The notes beneath the pieces are model-generated. The model was not told where the DNA came from and searched no databases. It saw only the letters and a program-made list of their open reading frames with translations. Positions 38,526-47,117 of a stretch of DNA of 64,000 bases are shown one piece after another (the stretch's first letter is position 1; every line of letters starts with the position of its first letter). Origin of the DNA: Planctomyces sp. (GTDB lineage: Bacteria; Planctomycetota; Planctomycetia; Planctomycetales; Planctomycetaceae); assembly GCA_019636235.1 (NCBI GenBank), contig JAHBXW010000008.1, forward strand, positions 124,001-188,000, read 5' to 3'. Made by a program: the position numbers and the translations under genes.

Positions 38526-40538
38526 ATGCCACAGCACCGGATGCGAATCCTCATCGCCGCCAGCCTCGTCTGCGTTTCCCTGGGGATCGTCCGCGGCCAG
38601 GACGCGCCGGATTCCGACGCCCCCCCCGCGGCGCCCCGGGAAGACCTCTCGCAGGCGCAGCTGCAGTTGCTTCGCGAATTCGAACGTTTCGAAAAGTCGC
38701 TGTACGACGTCGCTGAAGTCTCGCGACGCGCCGATCCGGAACGCGCGGAGCTGCTGTATCGCGCCCGCAGTCAAAGTCAGGAGCAGCGGATCCTCGCGGA
38801 GATGCAGGCGATTTCCGAGATGCTGCGTCCGGGGTCGGCCGGCCGCGTCGTCATCGCGGACGCGCCCGAGCGACAGGAACAGCTCATCGCCCGATTGCAG
38901 GAGCTGCTCAAGGTGCTGCAGAGCGCCGACGAGCGCGACCGCGTCCAGCGGGAGATCGACCGCGTTCAGGGATTGCTCAAGGACACCAACCGGATCATCG
39001 GCCGGCAGCGGGATGTGCGCGCCGATACCAGTCGCGGCGGCGACCCGAATTCTCTGGCGGACCGCGAACAGGAGGTGGCGGACGACGCCCGCGGACTGGC
39101 CGAGAAGATCGATCGCCAGGACGCGGAACGCAATCCGCGGACGGACGGCGACCGCCCCCGGAACGGCGGCGACCGAGAACCCAAACCACAAGCCGAGCCC
39201 GGGGGCGAGTCGCCGATGCCGAAGCCCCCCGGCGAGGACGGCGCCGGCCCTTCGACTCCCCCCGGCGAGGGCGATGCGCAGCCACAGCCGGGCGAAACTC
39301 CCGGATCGACCGACGAGGGCCAGCCTCCCTCCGGCGACTCCCCTCCAGGGGACATGCCCCCCGGCGATCAGCAGCCCCCGACAGGCGACGCGGAGGACAC
39401 GGACGGCCAAACGCCTTCGGGCGAGACGCCCCCCTCGGAGTCCGAATCTTCCCCCGGCCAACCGATGCCTGGCGCGCCCATGCCTGGCGCGCCGATGCCC
39501 GGTGCGCCCATGCCGGGCCAACCGATGCCCGGTTCGCCCCCTCAGGACGGGCAGCAGCCGCAGGAGGGACAGCAGCCCTCCCCGCCGCAACAGGGAAGTC
39601 CATCGCAGTCGCCGCAGGAACTCGGCCAGCCCCGATCCCCGGACAACCAGCAGCCCCCCGGATCCCAACCGCCGCAGCAGAATGATCCTCAGCAGTCCGA
39701 TCAGCGGCAGCCCCAACGGACGCCCGGACGCGATCAGCTCGAACAGGCCCTTGAGGAAATGCAGCGGGCCATCGAGGAGCTGCGCAAACAGGAACGGGAC
39801 GCCGCCACTGAGGCCCAGCAGGAGGCGCTCAATCAGATGGAGCAGTTGAAGGCGCGGCTCGAGGAGATCCTGCGCCAGCTCCGCGAGCAGGAAACGGAAA
39901 TGATGCTGGCCTCGCTGGAGGCCCGGCTGCAGAAGCTCCGTCGCGCGCAGATGCAGATCAACGCCGAGACGGTGCGGCTCGAGAAGCTGCCCGCGGAAGA
40001 ACGGGGCAATCGTCACCTGGATCGTTCGGTGGCCCTCAGCCGCGAGCAGCGGGACGTCGTCTTCGAGGCCGACAAGTCGCTGGAACTGCTGAAGGCGGAA
40101 GGCTCATCGGTCGCATTTCCAGAAGCTCTCCAGCAGATGCGCGACAACATGGTCACGGTCTCGGAGCGGCTTGGCTCGGGCGACACCGGGTCGACGACGC
40201 AGGTCATCGAAGAGCTGATCGTTGAGACGCTGGACGAAATGATCCTGGCCATGCAGTCGGAAATGGACCGCCGCAAGGACCGCCAGCAGAACCAGCAGCA
40301 ACAACGGCAGCAGCAGGGGGGCGACTCGGAACTTCGATTGGTTCAGGAGATCGCCGAGTTAAAGTTGATCCGATCGCTGCAGAACCAGATCAATCGCATC
40401 ACCCGGGAAGTCGGGCGGGAGATCGACGGCGAGCAGGCGCTGGACCCGGCACAGCGCAAACTGATCGACGACCTCGCCCGGCGCCAGCGCCGATTGCAGC
40501 AGGCGACATACGATCTCGCGACCGGGAAGAACGAATAG
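38526..40538 (+). CDS. Secreted Pro/Gln-rich coiled-coil protein
   Basis: The protein has 670 residues with a signal peptide ([19 protein letters not shown]). Residues about 35-185 and 395-660 are charged helices with coiled-coil pattern ([36 protein letters not shown]). The middle, about 195-395, is low complexity rich in Pro, Gly, Gln and Glu and holds five PMPG(A/Q/S) units encoded by a 15-bp tandem repeat. No enzyme motif is seen. Proteins of this design occur in planctomycetes with unknown, possibly structural, roles. It is 27 bases after the Gfo/Idh/MocA gene. Confidence 0.7.
   Translation: MPQHRMRILIAASLVCVSLGIVRGQDAPDSDAPPAAPREDLSQAQLQLLREFERFEKSLYDVAEVSRRADPERAELLYRARSQSQEQRILAEMQAISEMLRPGSAGRVVIADAPERQEQLIARLQELLKVLQSADERDRVQREIDRVQGLLKDTNRIIGRQRDVRADTSRGGDPNSLADREQEVADDARGLAEKIDRQDAERNPRTDGDRPRNGGDREPKPQAEPGGESPMPKPPGEDGAGPSTPPGEGDAQPQPGETPGSTDEGQPPSGDSPPGDMPPGDQQPPTGDAEDTDGQTPSGETPPSESESSPGQPMPGAPMPGAPMPGAPMPGQPMPGSPPQDGQQPQEGQQPSPPQQGSPSQSPQELGQPRSPDNQQPPGSQPPQQNDPQQSDQRQPQRTPGRDQLEQALEEMQRAIEELRKQERDAATEAQQEALNQMEQLKARLEEILRQLREQETEMMLASLEARLQKLRRAQMQINAETVRLEKLPAEERGNRHLDRSVALSREQRDVVFEADKSLELLKAEGSSVAFPEALQQMRDNMVTVSERLGSGDTGSTTQVIEELIVETLDEMILAMQSEMDRRKDRQQNQQQQRQQQGGDSELRLVQEIAELKLIRSLQNQINRITREVGREIDGEQALDPAQRKLIDDLARRQRRLQQATYDLATGKNE
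39462..39536 (+). repeat. 15-bp tandem repeat inside the coiled-coil gene
   Basis: Five in-frame 15-bp units of the form CCn-ATG-CCn-GGn-nCn encode [20 protein letters not shown] and PMPGS. Third-base changes show the repeats are not all recent. Unit number could vary between strains. Confidence 0.85.
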
Positions 40539-40557
40539 CGAGCTGGTTGGCCGGGGC

Positions 40558-40586
40558 GCCCGGCACAGCGATGGGCGTGGCCGGGC
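40558..40586. repeat. Hairpin repeat, second family, copy A
   Basis: GCCCGGC at 40558-40564 pairs with GCCGGGC at 40580-40586. The loop ACAGCGATGGGCGTG matches the loop of copy C (AGCGCAGCGACTGGCGT). It lies just after the coiled-coil gene. Confidence 0.6.
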
Positions 40587-40723
40587 CGTCGGGTGGCGTC
40601 GAGCCAGGCGAGCCGTCAGGCGAGCCGGCGATGTCCGACCGATTTGCGTGGCGACCAGAAATGGCCATCAGCGAACGGCCATTGCAAATTGCAAACGAGA
40701 ATTGAAAAGTGAAAGGGTGAGCG

Positions 40724-40739
40724 GGGGACGTCAGTCCCC
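40724..40739. repeat. GGGGAC-GTCA-GTCCCC palindrome
   Basis: This is a 6-bp stem with a 4-nt loop. It follows an unusually AT-rich stretch (40676-40715, ATTGCAAATTGCAAACGAGA and onward). The palindrome could be another dispersed unit; no second copy was noticed in the window. Confidence 0.45.
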
Positions 40740-40807
40740 TGTGGTCCTTCGGGACGGCGCGATCCGGCATCGGATGCGGGTGAATCGCGTCGCGCTCGTT
40801 GGCGGCG

Positions 40808-40945
40808 TCAGTCCGGCAGGCTGATCGTGACCTGCTTTTCGGCGGCCGGAGGGAACGCGATCAGTGTGGAGGTGCAGGCTGAGAACGTCTCGATGGAGGC
40901 CGCCCGGGATTTTATGGTGACGTCGCACTCGAGGCTTTCACTCAA
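40808..40945 (-). pseudogene. Possible gene remnant (C-terminal tail)
   Basis: A 45-codon frame on the minus strand reads protein-like: SLECDVTIKSRAASIETFSA and then IAFPPAAEKQVTISLPD before the stop. Codon choice resembles the real genes around it. A TGA lies seven codons upstream of the TTG at 40945, so no full gene remains. It may be the tail of a decayed exported-protein gene. No ribosome site is visible. Confidence 0.3.
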
Positions 40946-41103
40946 CCAGCACCAGGCTCATTACCGGCCGATCTCCACAAATCGCGCTCGCCGCGTTCTG
41001 CGATGGTTGACGGCATGGATCAACCCAGCCGCCATCGGTGACCACGCGCCAGCCCGTTGACTCTGCCGGCGGACAGGGCCTGCACCTGCCGCGAGGTGTG
41101 TGG

Positions 41104-41140
41104 CCGGGGCTGGTCCGGGCACAGCGAAGAAAAGCCCCGG
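41104..41140. repeat. Hairpin repeat, second family, copy B
   Basis: CCGGGGCT at 41104-41111 pairs with AGCCCCGG at 41133-41140. The loop contains GGGCACAGCGA, shared with copy A. Confidence 0.6.
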
Positions 41141-41169
41141 GCGGGTGTTGATGATCTTCAAACGCGGCA

Positions 41170-41204
41170 GGCCCCGGAGCGCAGCGACTGGCGTGGCCGG
41201 GGCC
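41170..41204. repeat. Hairpin repeat, second family, copy C
   Basis: GGCCCCGG at 41170-41177 pairs with CCGGGGCC at 41197-41204, with the loop AGCGCAGCGACTGGCGTGG. It is 29 bases from copy B. A GCGGC-TTCAC-GCCGC hairpin follows at once. Confidence 0.6.
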
Positions 41205-41239
41205 GCGGCTTCACGCCGCGGTCAGTCGGTCGCTCCTTC

Positions 41240-41286
41240 GATGACAATTGACCATTCCGCGATGACCATTGAATTGACCAATTCAC
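41240..41286. repeat. TGACCA(TT)-type short direct repeats
   Basis: GATGACAATTGACCATTCCG, then GATGACCATTGAATTGACCA and ATTC form a run of near-repeats of TGACCATT/TTGACCA. A similar run (CCATGACCAAATGACCAATC) is at 61665-61684. The rest of 41287-41470 shows no gene or clear structure. Confidence 0.45.
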
Positions 41287-41470
41287 CGCGTGTGGAGCCT
41301 GCACCACGCTCTTCCTGCGTCAGGGCGTGCCACCCGGACGCCCCCCCAGAACGAAACACGGGCGGACAAGCCGGCCGTGGCGCCCGCGCGCCGCTTCATC
41401 GTGGGGTCTCCCGCTCGACCTCGTGGTTCGATGCCGCCGTACGGGCTCAAACCGCGCCGACAGTCCCTGC

Positions 41471-41956
41471 TCAGGGCGCCGCCACGTCCAGCGTCATCTG
41501 ACGGATGGACCCCAGGTGGTACGCGGCGTGCGCCGCCACGGCGAAAGCGCCCGTGAGCATGATCTCACTCCAGGCGCGCGGCTCGCCGACCTGCGAGATG
41601 AGCCGCATCGACTGCGATTCCAGACGGCCTGCCAGTGCCCGCCATTCGCTGTCCGAAACGGATTCCAACGTCCAGGCGCGATTCCAGTCGGCGCTCTCGT
41701 AAACACCTTGTTCGCCCTCCAGCGCGCGGTTCGCCAGCTCGAGGCCGCACAGGACATGGTTGGCATGCGAAACGATCGGCTTCCTGCCAGGCCCGGGAGG
41801 CTTCGACGCCGTCTCCGCGGAAAGTGCCTTGAGCGTCTCGACGAGGCCCGGATCGTTCGGATTCAGGAGATACGCGGCTTCGTGATCCGCCCGCAGCAGC
41901 GACTCCCGGAGCAACGTCGTCAGCGCGAGGATTTCAAGAGGGCTGTTCGGGCTCAT
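41471..41956 (-). CDS. DinB-like superfamily protein
   Basis: The protein has 161 residues of four-helix-bundle pattern. Metal-ligand His residues are plausible at SHANHVLCGLELANR (about 63-77) and AAHAAYHLGSIRQM near the C-terminus; the HxxYHxGxIR form is the DinB hallmark. DinB/YfiT proteins include thiol-S-transferases; the substrate here is unknown. GGAG lies before the ATG at 41956, and the upstream open frame is not included. It is divergent from pepT. Confidence 0.75.
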   Translation of the reverse strand: MSPNSPLEILALTTLLRESLLRADHEAAYLLNPNDPGLVETLKALSAETASKPPGPGRKPIVSHANHVLCGLELANRALEGEQGVYESADWNRAWTLESVSDSEWRALAGRLESQSMRLISQVGEPRAWSEIMLTGAFAVAAHAAYHLGSIRQMTLDVAAP

Positions 41957-42182
41957 TCGTCGACACTCCAGATCGGCGATCCGCCGACGTGATCGAAGTT
42001 GGCCGTCTGCAAGGTAGCCGACAACGAACCCAGGGCATGTCGGCCCGTCGCTCGACGAGACCGTCCCGTCGACAGCCCATGGAAAACGGCCCCACCTCAG
42101 TATAGCTCGCCGCGGCTGACCCCGTCGCCCGCAGGTGGTAGCCTGCACATCTCGCCCCATTCCCAAACCGCTCCATCGCCGC

Positions 42183-43421
42183 ATGTCTCTCCTCGATCGC
42201 TTCCTGCGCTACGTCCGCATCGACACCCAGTCCGACGAACGCAGCCCCACATCTCCCAGCACGGCCAGGCAGCTTGACCTCAGCCGTCTGCTGGCCGATG
42301 AATGCCGCGCCCTGGGACTCGATGACGTCTCCTGCGACGAGCACGGCATCGTCATGGCGACGATCCCGCCCACCGTGAAGCACACGGCGCCGATGATCGT
42401 CTGGAACTCGCATGTCGACACGTCCCCCGAGTACTCGGGCGCCAACGTTCAGCCGATCGTGCACGAAAACTACGACGGGCGCGACCTGGTCCTGCCGGGG
42501 GACCCCTCGCGCGTCCTCCGCGTCGCCGACCAGCCGGCGCTCAAGGATCAGATCGGCCGCACGATCATCACCACCGACGGCACGACCCTGCTCGGCGCGG
42601 ACGACAAGGCCGGCGTCGCCATCATCATGACGGCCGCCGAACGGCTGCTGAGCGACCGCGGCATTCCCCACGGCCCGGTGCGGGTTTGCTTCACCGTGGA
42701 TGAGGAGATCGGCCGCGGGATCCAGGGACTCGACTTCCAGAAGCTGGGGGGCGTGTGCGGGTACACGCTGGACTCGGGCGGAGTGGGACGGATCGACTGC
42801 GAGACGTTTTCGGCGGACGGCGCGACGGTGACGGTCCGAGGGATCAATACGCATCCCTCCGTCGGCAAAGGGGCGATGGTCAACGCGGTGCGGATTCTTT
42901 CGCAGTTCCTGTCGCGGCTGCCGACCGACCGGCTGTCGCCCGAGACCACCGACGGCCGCGAGGGATTCCTGCATCCGTACCACATTGAGGGGGGTGTCGC
43001 GGAGGCCTCCGCACGGCTGATCCTCCGGGATTTCGACACCTCGCGTCTCGCGGACCATGCGGCCCTTCTGGAATCGATCGCTGACGACCTGCGCCGCGAG
43101 CACCCCCGGGCCAGCATCAACATCGCGATCCGCAAGCAGTATCGCAACATGCGGGATGGACTCGAACGCGAGCCGCGAGCCGTCGCCAAAGCGGTGGAAG
43201 CCGTCCGGGCTGCCGGCATCGAACCCCGGCTGGACATCATCCGCGGCGGCACCGACGGCGCGCTGATGACCGAGGCCGGACTGCCCTGTCCCAACCTCTC
43301 CAGCGGTCAGCACAACCCGCACTCGCCGCTGGAATGGGCCAGCCTGGCCGAAATGCAGCAATCCGTCGAGGTCCTCGTTCAGCTCGCAATCCTGTGGGGA
43401 CGGGAGCGCGCGGACGGCTGA
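42183..43421 (+). CDS. pepT: Peptidase T (tripeptide aminopeptidase, M20B)
   Basis: The protein has 412 residues, the usual length. Zinc-site pattern: WNSHVDTSPE (His), GADDKAGVAI (bridging Asp), VDEEIGRG (catalytic Glu and ligand Glu), DSGG, and RGGTDGALMTEAG with SSGQHNPHSPLEW near the end. The dimerisation domain THPSVGKGAMVNAVRI is present. It removes the N-terminal residue from tripeptides in the cytoplasm. The ATG at 42183 starts MSLLDRFLRYVRIDTQSDE, as in the family. ribBA follows 61 bases downstream. Confidence 0.93.
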   Translation: MSLLDRFLRYVRIDTQSDERSPTSPSTARQLDLSRLLADECRALGLDDVSCDEHGIVMATIPPTVKHTAPMIVWNSHVDTSPEYSGANVQPIVHENYDGRDLVLPGDPSRVLRVADQPALKDQIGRTIITTDGTTLLGADDKAGVAIIMTAAERLLSDRGIPHGPVRVCFTVDEEIGRGIQGLDFQKLGGVCGYTLDSGGVGRIDCETFSADGATVTVRGINTHPSVGKGAMVNAVRILSQFLSRLPTDRLSPETTDGREGFLHPYHIEGGVAEASARLILRDFDTSRLADHAALLESIADDLRREHPRASINIAIRKQYRNMRDGLEREPRAVAKAVEAVRAAGIEPRLDIIRGGTDGALMTEAGLPCPNLSSGQHNPHSPLEWASLAEMQQSVEVLVQLAILWGRERADG

Positions 43422-43482
43422 ATTCCGGAGGTCGGCGGGATCCCGATCGCGCCGCCGGCCAGGGAACCCGGAGGCCGCGGCG

Positions 43483-44784
43483 TTGACGGAGAACCGCCGT
43501 GCACAACAATTGGGTGATTGCTCCCTCTCTCTGAAAGTCCGACCGTCCGTGTCATCCGCGTCTCATCTGGAAACGGCCCTGGCGGCGCTGCGGGCGGGCG
43601 GCGTCGTGATCGTCACCGACGCGCCCGAGCGCGAGAACGAAGGGGACCTGATCTGCGCCGCGGAGTTCGTCACTCCGGACATGGTGAACTTCATGCTCCG
43701 GCAGGGGGCCGGCGTGCTGTGCGCTCCGCTCACCGAGGAGTTCGCCCGCCGGCTGTCGCTGCCCCCGATGGTCGACCGGGACTCGAACACGTCGGCCCAC
43801 CAGACGCCCTTTCTGATCCCCGTCGATCATCGCGACGGCGGCAGCGGCGTCAGCGCCGCCAACCGGGCTTTGACTTTGAAGTCCCTCGCTGATCCGAAGG
43901 CGACCCCTTTTGATTTCGTCCGTCCCGGCCACATCTCGCCGCTGCTCGCCAAGGACGGCGGCGTCCTGCGCCGCGCCGGCCACACCGAGGCGGCCGTCGA
44001 TCTCCTGAAGCTGGCCGGCCTGACTCCCGTCGGCTGCCTGATCGAAATCTGCAGCCAGCGCGGCTCCGGCATGGCCGATCTCGATGAGCTCACCGAGTTC
44101 TCACGGGCTCACAGCATTCCGATGGTCTCGATCGCCGAGATCATCCAATACCGGCGGGTCCGCGAGCGGCTGGTCCGCCGCGAGGTCGAGGTGTCGATTC
44201 CCACCGCGAATTTCGGGACGCCGCGGTTCATCGCCTACCGTGTCGAACATGAGGACCAGGAGCCGCTGGCGCTGGTCTGGGGCGATTTGTCGAGCGTCGA
44301 GGCGCCGCTGGTGAGGATGCATTCGTCGTGCTTCACGGGCGACATCCTCGGGTCGCTGCGCTGCGACTGTGGCGACCAGTTTCAACTGGCGATGGAAATG
44401 ATCGTCCGCGAGGGGGCCGGCGCGGTGGTGTACCTTCCGCAAGAAGGCCGCGGCATCGGGCTTGTGGCCAAGCTCAAGGCGTATCAACTGCAGGACCAGG
44501 GGCTGGACACCGTGGAGGCCAACCACCGGCTGGGCTTCAAGGCCGACCTCCGCGACTACATGGTCGGGCTGCAGATTCTCAAGGACCTGGGCCTGGAGAA
44601 AATCCGCATTCTGACGAACAACCCCAAGAAGACCGAGGCCTTCGAACACTGGGTCGACCTGAAGATCGTCGATCAGGTGCCGATCGTCGCCGCCCCGCAT
44701 CCCCAGCGGGAGCGCTACCTGGACGCCAAGCGGGACAAGCTCGGGCATCGCCTGCCCCCTCGCAACCACTCAAACCCCACCTGA
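43483..44784 (+). CDS. ribBA: Bifunctional 3,4-dihydroxy-2-butanone-4-phosphate synthase / GTP cyclohydrolase II
   Basis: The protein has 433 residues and starts both branches of riboflavin synthesis. The RibB half carries ERENEGDL (acidic loop), DRDSNTSAH, RPGHISPL and RRAGHTEAAVDL, where Ala replaces the more usual Thr. The RibA half has the zinc Cys set SSCFTGDILGSLRCDCG, then QEGRGIGL and LTNNPKK. Both halves look active. The start is TTG at 43483 with GGAGG 8 bases upstream; GTG at 43549 would give a start more like the family. No FMN riboswitch is visible upstream. Confidence 0.93.
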   Translation: MTENRRAQQLGDCSLSLKVRPSVSSASHLETALAALRAGGVVIVTDAPERENEGDLICAAEFVTPDMVNFMLRQGAGVLCAPLTEEFARRLSLPPMVDRDSNTSAHQTPFLIPVDHRDGGSGVSAANRALTLKSLADPKATPFDFVRPGHISPLLAKDGGVLRRAGHTEAAVDLLKLAGLTPVGCLIEICSQRGSGMADLDELTEFSRAHSIPMVSIAEIIQYRRVRERLVRREVEVSIPTANFGTPRFIAYRVEHEDQEPLALVWGDLSSVEAPLVRMHSSCFTGDILGSLRCDCGDQFQLAMEMIVREGAGAVVYLPQEGRGIGLVAKLKAYQLQDQGLDTVEANHRLGFKADLRDYMVGLQILKDLGLEKIRILTNNPKKTEAFEHWVDLKIVDQVPIVAAPHPQRERYLDAKRDKLGHRLPPRNHSNPT

Positions 44785-44795
44785 TCCCGCCCGGA

Positions 44796-45200
44796 TCAGT
44801 CCTGTCCCGGAACAGCTCCAGCCTCCGCATCGGGCATCAGCACCCCGAACTGGTTCCCCTCGGGATCCCTGGCATAGGCCATCCATCCGAGTTGCGGCAC
44901 GGGCATCGTGGGCACGACGACCTTGCCGCCCAGTTCCTGAATCCGCAGCAGCGTGTCTTTCAGGTTGCTGACCGCGATCGTGCACACATACGCGCCGACG
45001 CCGTCGCCCGCGAGGTCGCCGCGGCGCTTCATCAGGCCGCCGTCGATTCCCGGCTCGGCGCTGCCGTCCCCGGTGTCGATTCGCCAGTATTCCAGAGGTC
45101 CCGGCCGGCGCGTGAACGTCCAGCCGAACAGCTCGCTGTAGAATGTAACGGCCCGCTCGGGGTCGTCGGCATGAATTTCGAAATGCGCCACGCGCGGCAT
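44796..45200 (-). CDS. VOC-family protein
   Basis: The protein has 134 residues. RVAHFEIHADDPERAVTFYS starts the first half with a metal-type His, YVCTIAVSNLKDTLLRIQ starts the second, and YARDPEGNQFGVLMPD ends it with the usual DPEGN turn. It resembles glyoxalase-like proteins of unknown substrate with the Trp-rich FGWTF motif. It converges on ribBA. On its strand a TACAAT box at 45242-45247 may be part of its promoter. Confidence 0.85.
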   Translation of the reverse strand: MPRVAHFEIHADDPERAVTFYSELFGWTFTRRPGPLEYWRIDTGDGSAEPGIDGGLMKRRGDLAGDGVGAYVCTIAVSNLKDTLLRIQELGGKVVVPTMPVPQLGWMAYARDPEGNQFGVLMPDAEAGAVPGQD

Positions 45201-45493
45201 GAGTCGGTCCTTTCCGCGGAGGGTGTTCGGCCGGTCTTGGGATTGTACTCCGGGCCGGGCGTCGATGAGTCCGCAAGGACAATTCCTGCTGGACGTGTTC
45301 CTGTCGTTGACTCGCCGGCCGCGAGACTGGCAACGCCGATTCTCCTGCGGATCGCCTGCTTGCAGGCCGCCTCAGCGGCCGCCATGCTTGCGGATGCAAG
45401 GCAACCAGAGAGGTTGGCAGACGGCCATTCTGGATGTCAGGTCGAAGCTCTGTGGGATCAGAAGCGACGCAGGGATCCGTCGGTGCACTCCGC

Positions 45494-45646
45494 ATGCCGG
45501 TCGTCGGAGAGATCGACGGTCGACGGTTTTCTTATCCCGTGCCCGGTGGTCGGGACGTCCTGCCCCAGTATGTGAGAGGCGTCCGACGGAGGTTTCGTCT
45601 GACCGACACTGACGGAGTCGACGACAACGAGTTCTACTCACGCTGA
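45494..45646 (+). CDS. Possible small protein (50 residues)
   Basis: The frame reads MPVVGEIDGRRFSYPVPGG, then VLPQYVRGVRRRFRLT and DTDGVDDNEFYSR. It has the composition of a folded small protein and ends cleanly. No ribosome site precedes the ATG, and an upstream ATG at 45434 is also possible. It may be a small gene or a remnant. The rest of the gap 45201-45677 shows nothing. Confidence 0.35.
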   Translation: MPVVGEIDGRRFSYPVPGGRDVLPQYVRGVRRRFRLTDTDGVDDNEFYSR

Positions 45647-45677
45647 GGGCCCGTGAGGTCTGTTGGCTGAATGCGAC

Positions 45678-46346
45678 TCACAGCTCGTCCGGTTGTTCCG
45701 CCGGTTCCGCCCAGCCAGCTTCCCCCACCAGCGGCACGAACCGGCAGCCGCAGTCCGATCGGATCACCGGTCCGGCCGCTTCCTTCCGCACGCACTGCAG
45801 CACCTGTTCGAGTTCCGAGCCAACCGGCAGCACCAGCCGGCCTCCGGGCGCGAGTTGTTCGTACAGCGCTGGGGGAATCGACGGCGCCGCCGCGGTCGCC
45901 ACGATCGCGTCATACGGCGCCCCTGGCGGCCATCCCAGCGACCCATCCCCGATGAGGAACTCGATGTTGTCGAATCCCAGGTCAGCCAAGACGCGCTGAG
46001 CGCGCCGCTGCAGCGCCGGAATCCGTTCGATTGTCGTCACGTGCCGCGCGAGTTTCGCCAGCACGACCGCCTGGTAGCCGCTGCCCGTGCCAATCTCGAG
46101 GACGGACTCGTCCCCCTCAAGAGCGAGCAGCTCCGTCATGCGTGCCACGATAAAGGGCTGGCTGATCGTCTGCCCGACGCCGATCTCGAGCGCCCGATCG
46201 TCCCAGGCCGCCTCCTGGAGTCGCTCGGGGACGAACAGATCCCGGGGGACCGATTCCATGACGTCCAGAACCCGCTGGCTGCGGATGCCTCGGCGCTCCA
46301 ACTGCTGGCGCAGCCGCCGCGCATTGAGTTTCCAGGCCGTTGACAT
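45678..46346 (-). CDS. pcm: Protein-L-isoaspartate O-methyltransferase
   Basis: The protein has 222 residues. Family motifs: RDLFVPE near 36-42, QTISQPFIVARMTELL (substrate region), VLEIGTGSGYQAVVLA (SAM site) and PYDAIVATAAAP followed by LAPGGRLVLPVG. It uses SAM to repair isoaspartyl residues in damaged proteins. A small membrane protein gene lies 108 bases upstream on the same strand. Confidence 0.93.
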   Translation of the reverse strand: MSTAWKLNARRLRQQLERRGIRSQRVLDVMESVPRDLFVPERLQEAAWDDRALEIGVGQTISQPFIVARMTELLALEGDESVLEIGTGSGYQAVVLAKLARHVTTIERIPALQRRAQRVLADLGFDNIEFLIGDGSLGWPPGAPYDAIVATAAAPSIPPALYEQLAPGGRLVLPVGSELEQVLQCVRKEAAGPVIRSDCGCRFVPLVGEAGWAEPAEQPDEL

Positions 46347-46454
46347 GGGCGCGCCTCCCGCAGGACGACCGACGGGCGACAGTTTCGCTCGCGATGCCCT
46401 GGAAGTGAGCAGATGCCGTGCCCGCCGGCAACCGCCGGGAAAGTAGTTCGCGGA

Positions 46455-46667
46455 TCAGCGATTCGGCGATGCGTCCGCTGGCGGACAGGCCTGTCCCGGC
46501 CCAGCGCACCGCTCAGACGGTTGACCGTCGTCGATCCGAACCAGAACCTGCTGGTCGCGGGGCGAGGGAGGGCTAATGGAAGTCGCAAATGCCAGCCAGC
46601 CAACGCTCGCGGCGGCCAGCAGCAACCCCGCCGCAACCAGAAGTGGAGTCTTCTCTTGTGTCAACAT
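46455..46667 (-). CDS. Small single-helix membrane protein
   Basis: The protein has 70 residues: a short basic start, a helix at about 7-27 (PLLVAAGLLLAAASVGWLAF), then a Pro/Asp-rich outer part. GAGG lies about 7 bases before the ATG at 46667. No family is recognised. It sits upstream of pcm in the same direction. Confidence 0.5.
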   Translation of the reverse strand: MLTQEKTPLLVAAGLLLAAASVGWLAFATSISPPSPRDQQVLVRIDDGQPSERCAGPGQACPPADASPNR

Positions 46668-46873
46668 GGGCGGCCTCGTGGCAGGGGCTTTCGAGCGACG
46701 CGGGAATGCGTCTGCGGCAGGGAGGCGGATCGACGATCCGCCATCCATCGGGGCGCAGCCGCCCGCCGCGCGTTACTCGGGAATCTTTGAAGAATTCCAA
46801 GTCCGCGCGTCGGCCCGTGACGCAACACACTTCCCCGACGATGGTTACAACAGCGTTGCTGCGAAATGGCCTT

Positions 46874-46901
46874 TTGACAAACGCCGCCGCCCTGTTACAC
46901 T
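46874..46901 (+). promoter_or_regulatory. Sigma-70-type promoter, probably for typA
   Basis: TTGACA at 46874-46879 (perfect -35) and TACACT at 46896-46901 (-10) are 16 bases apart. Transcription would start near 46908, giving a leader of about 210 bases before typA at 47118. The leader holds no obvious ORF. The 46668-46873 stretch shows nothing else. Confidence 0.65.
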
Positions 46902-47117
46902 TCGACGCCCGCTTGATTCGCCGCGACTGCGCGGCGCCCGCAGGACCGCCCGACCGCGACAGCGCGCCGGGCGTCAGCCCTGTGTGACGGCTCCGCCAGC
47001 GTTCTGTTCCTTCGGTCCGGTTCCGGGGACGGATTGTTGGCTGAGCCCTTGCCGGGACTGCCTCGCACACCTGCGCTCCCCTCCGTCTCGTTTCCGGCCA
47101 CTGGCCGTCTCCCCTGT

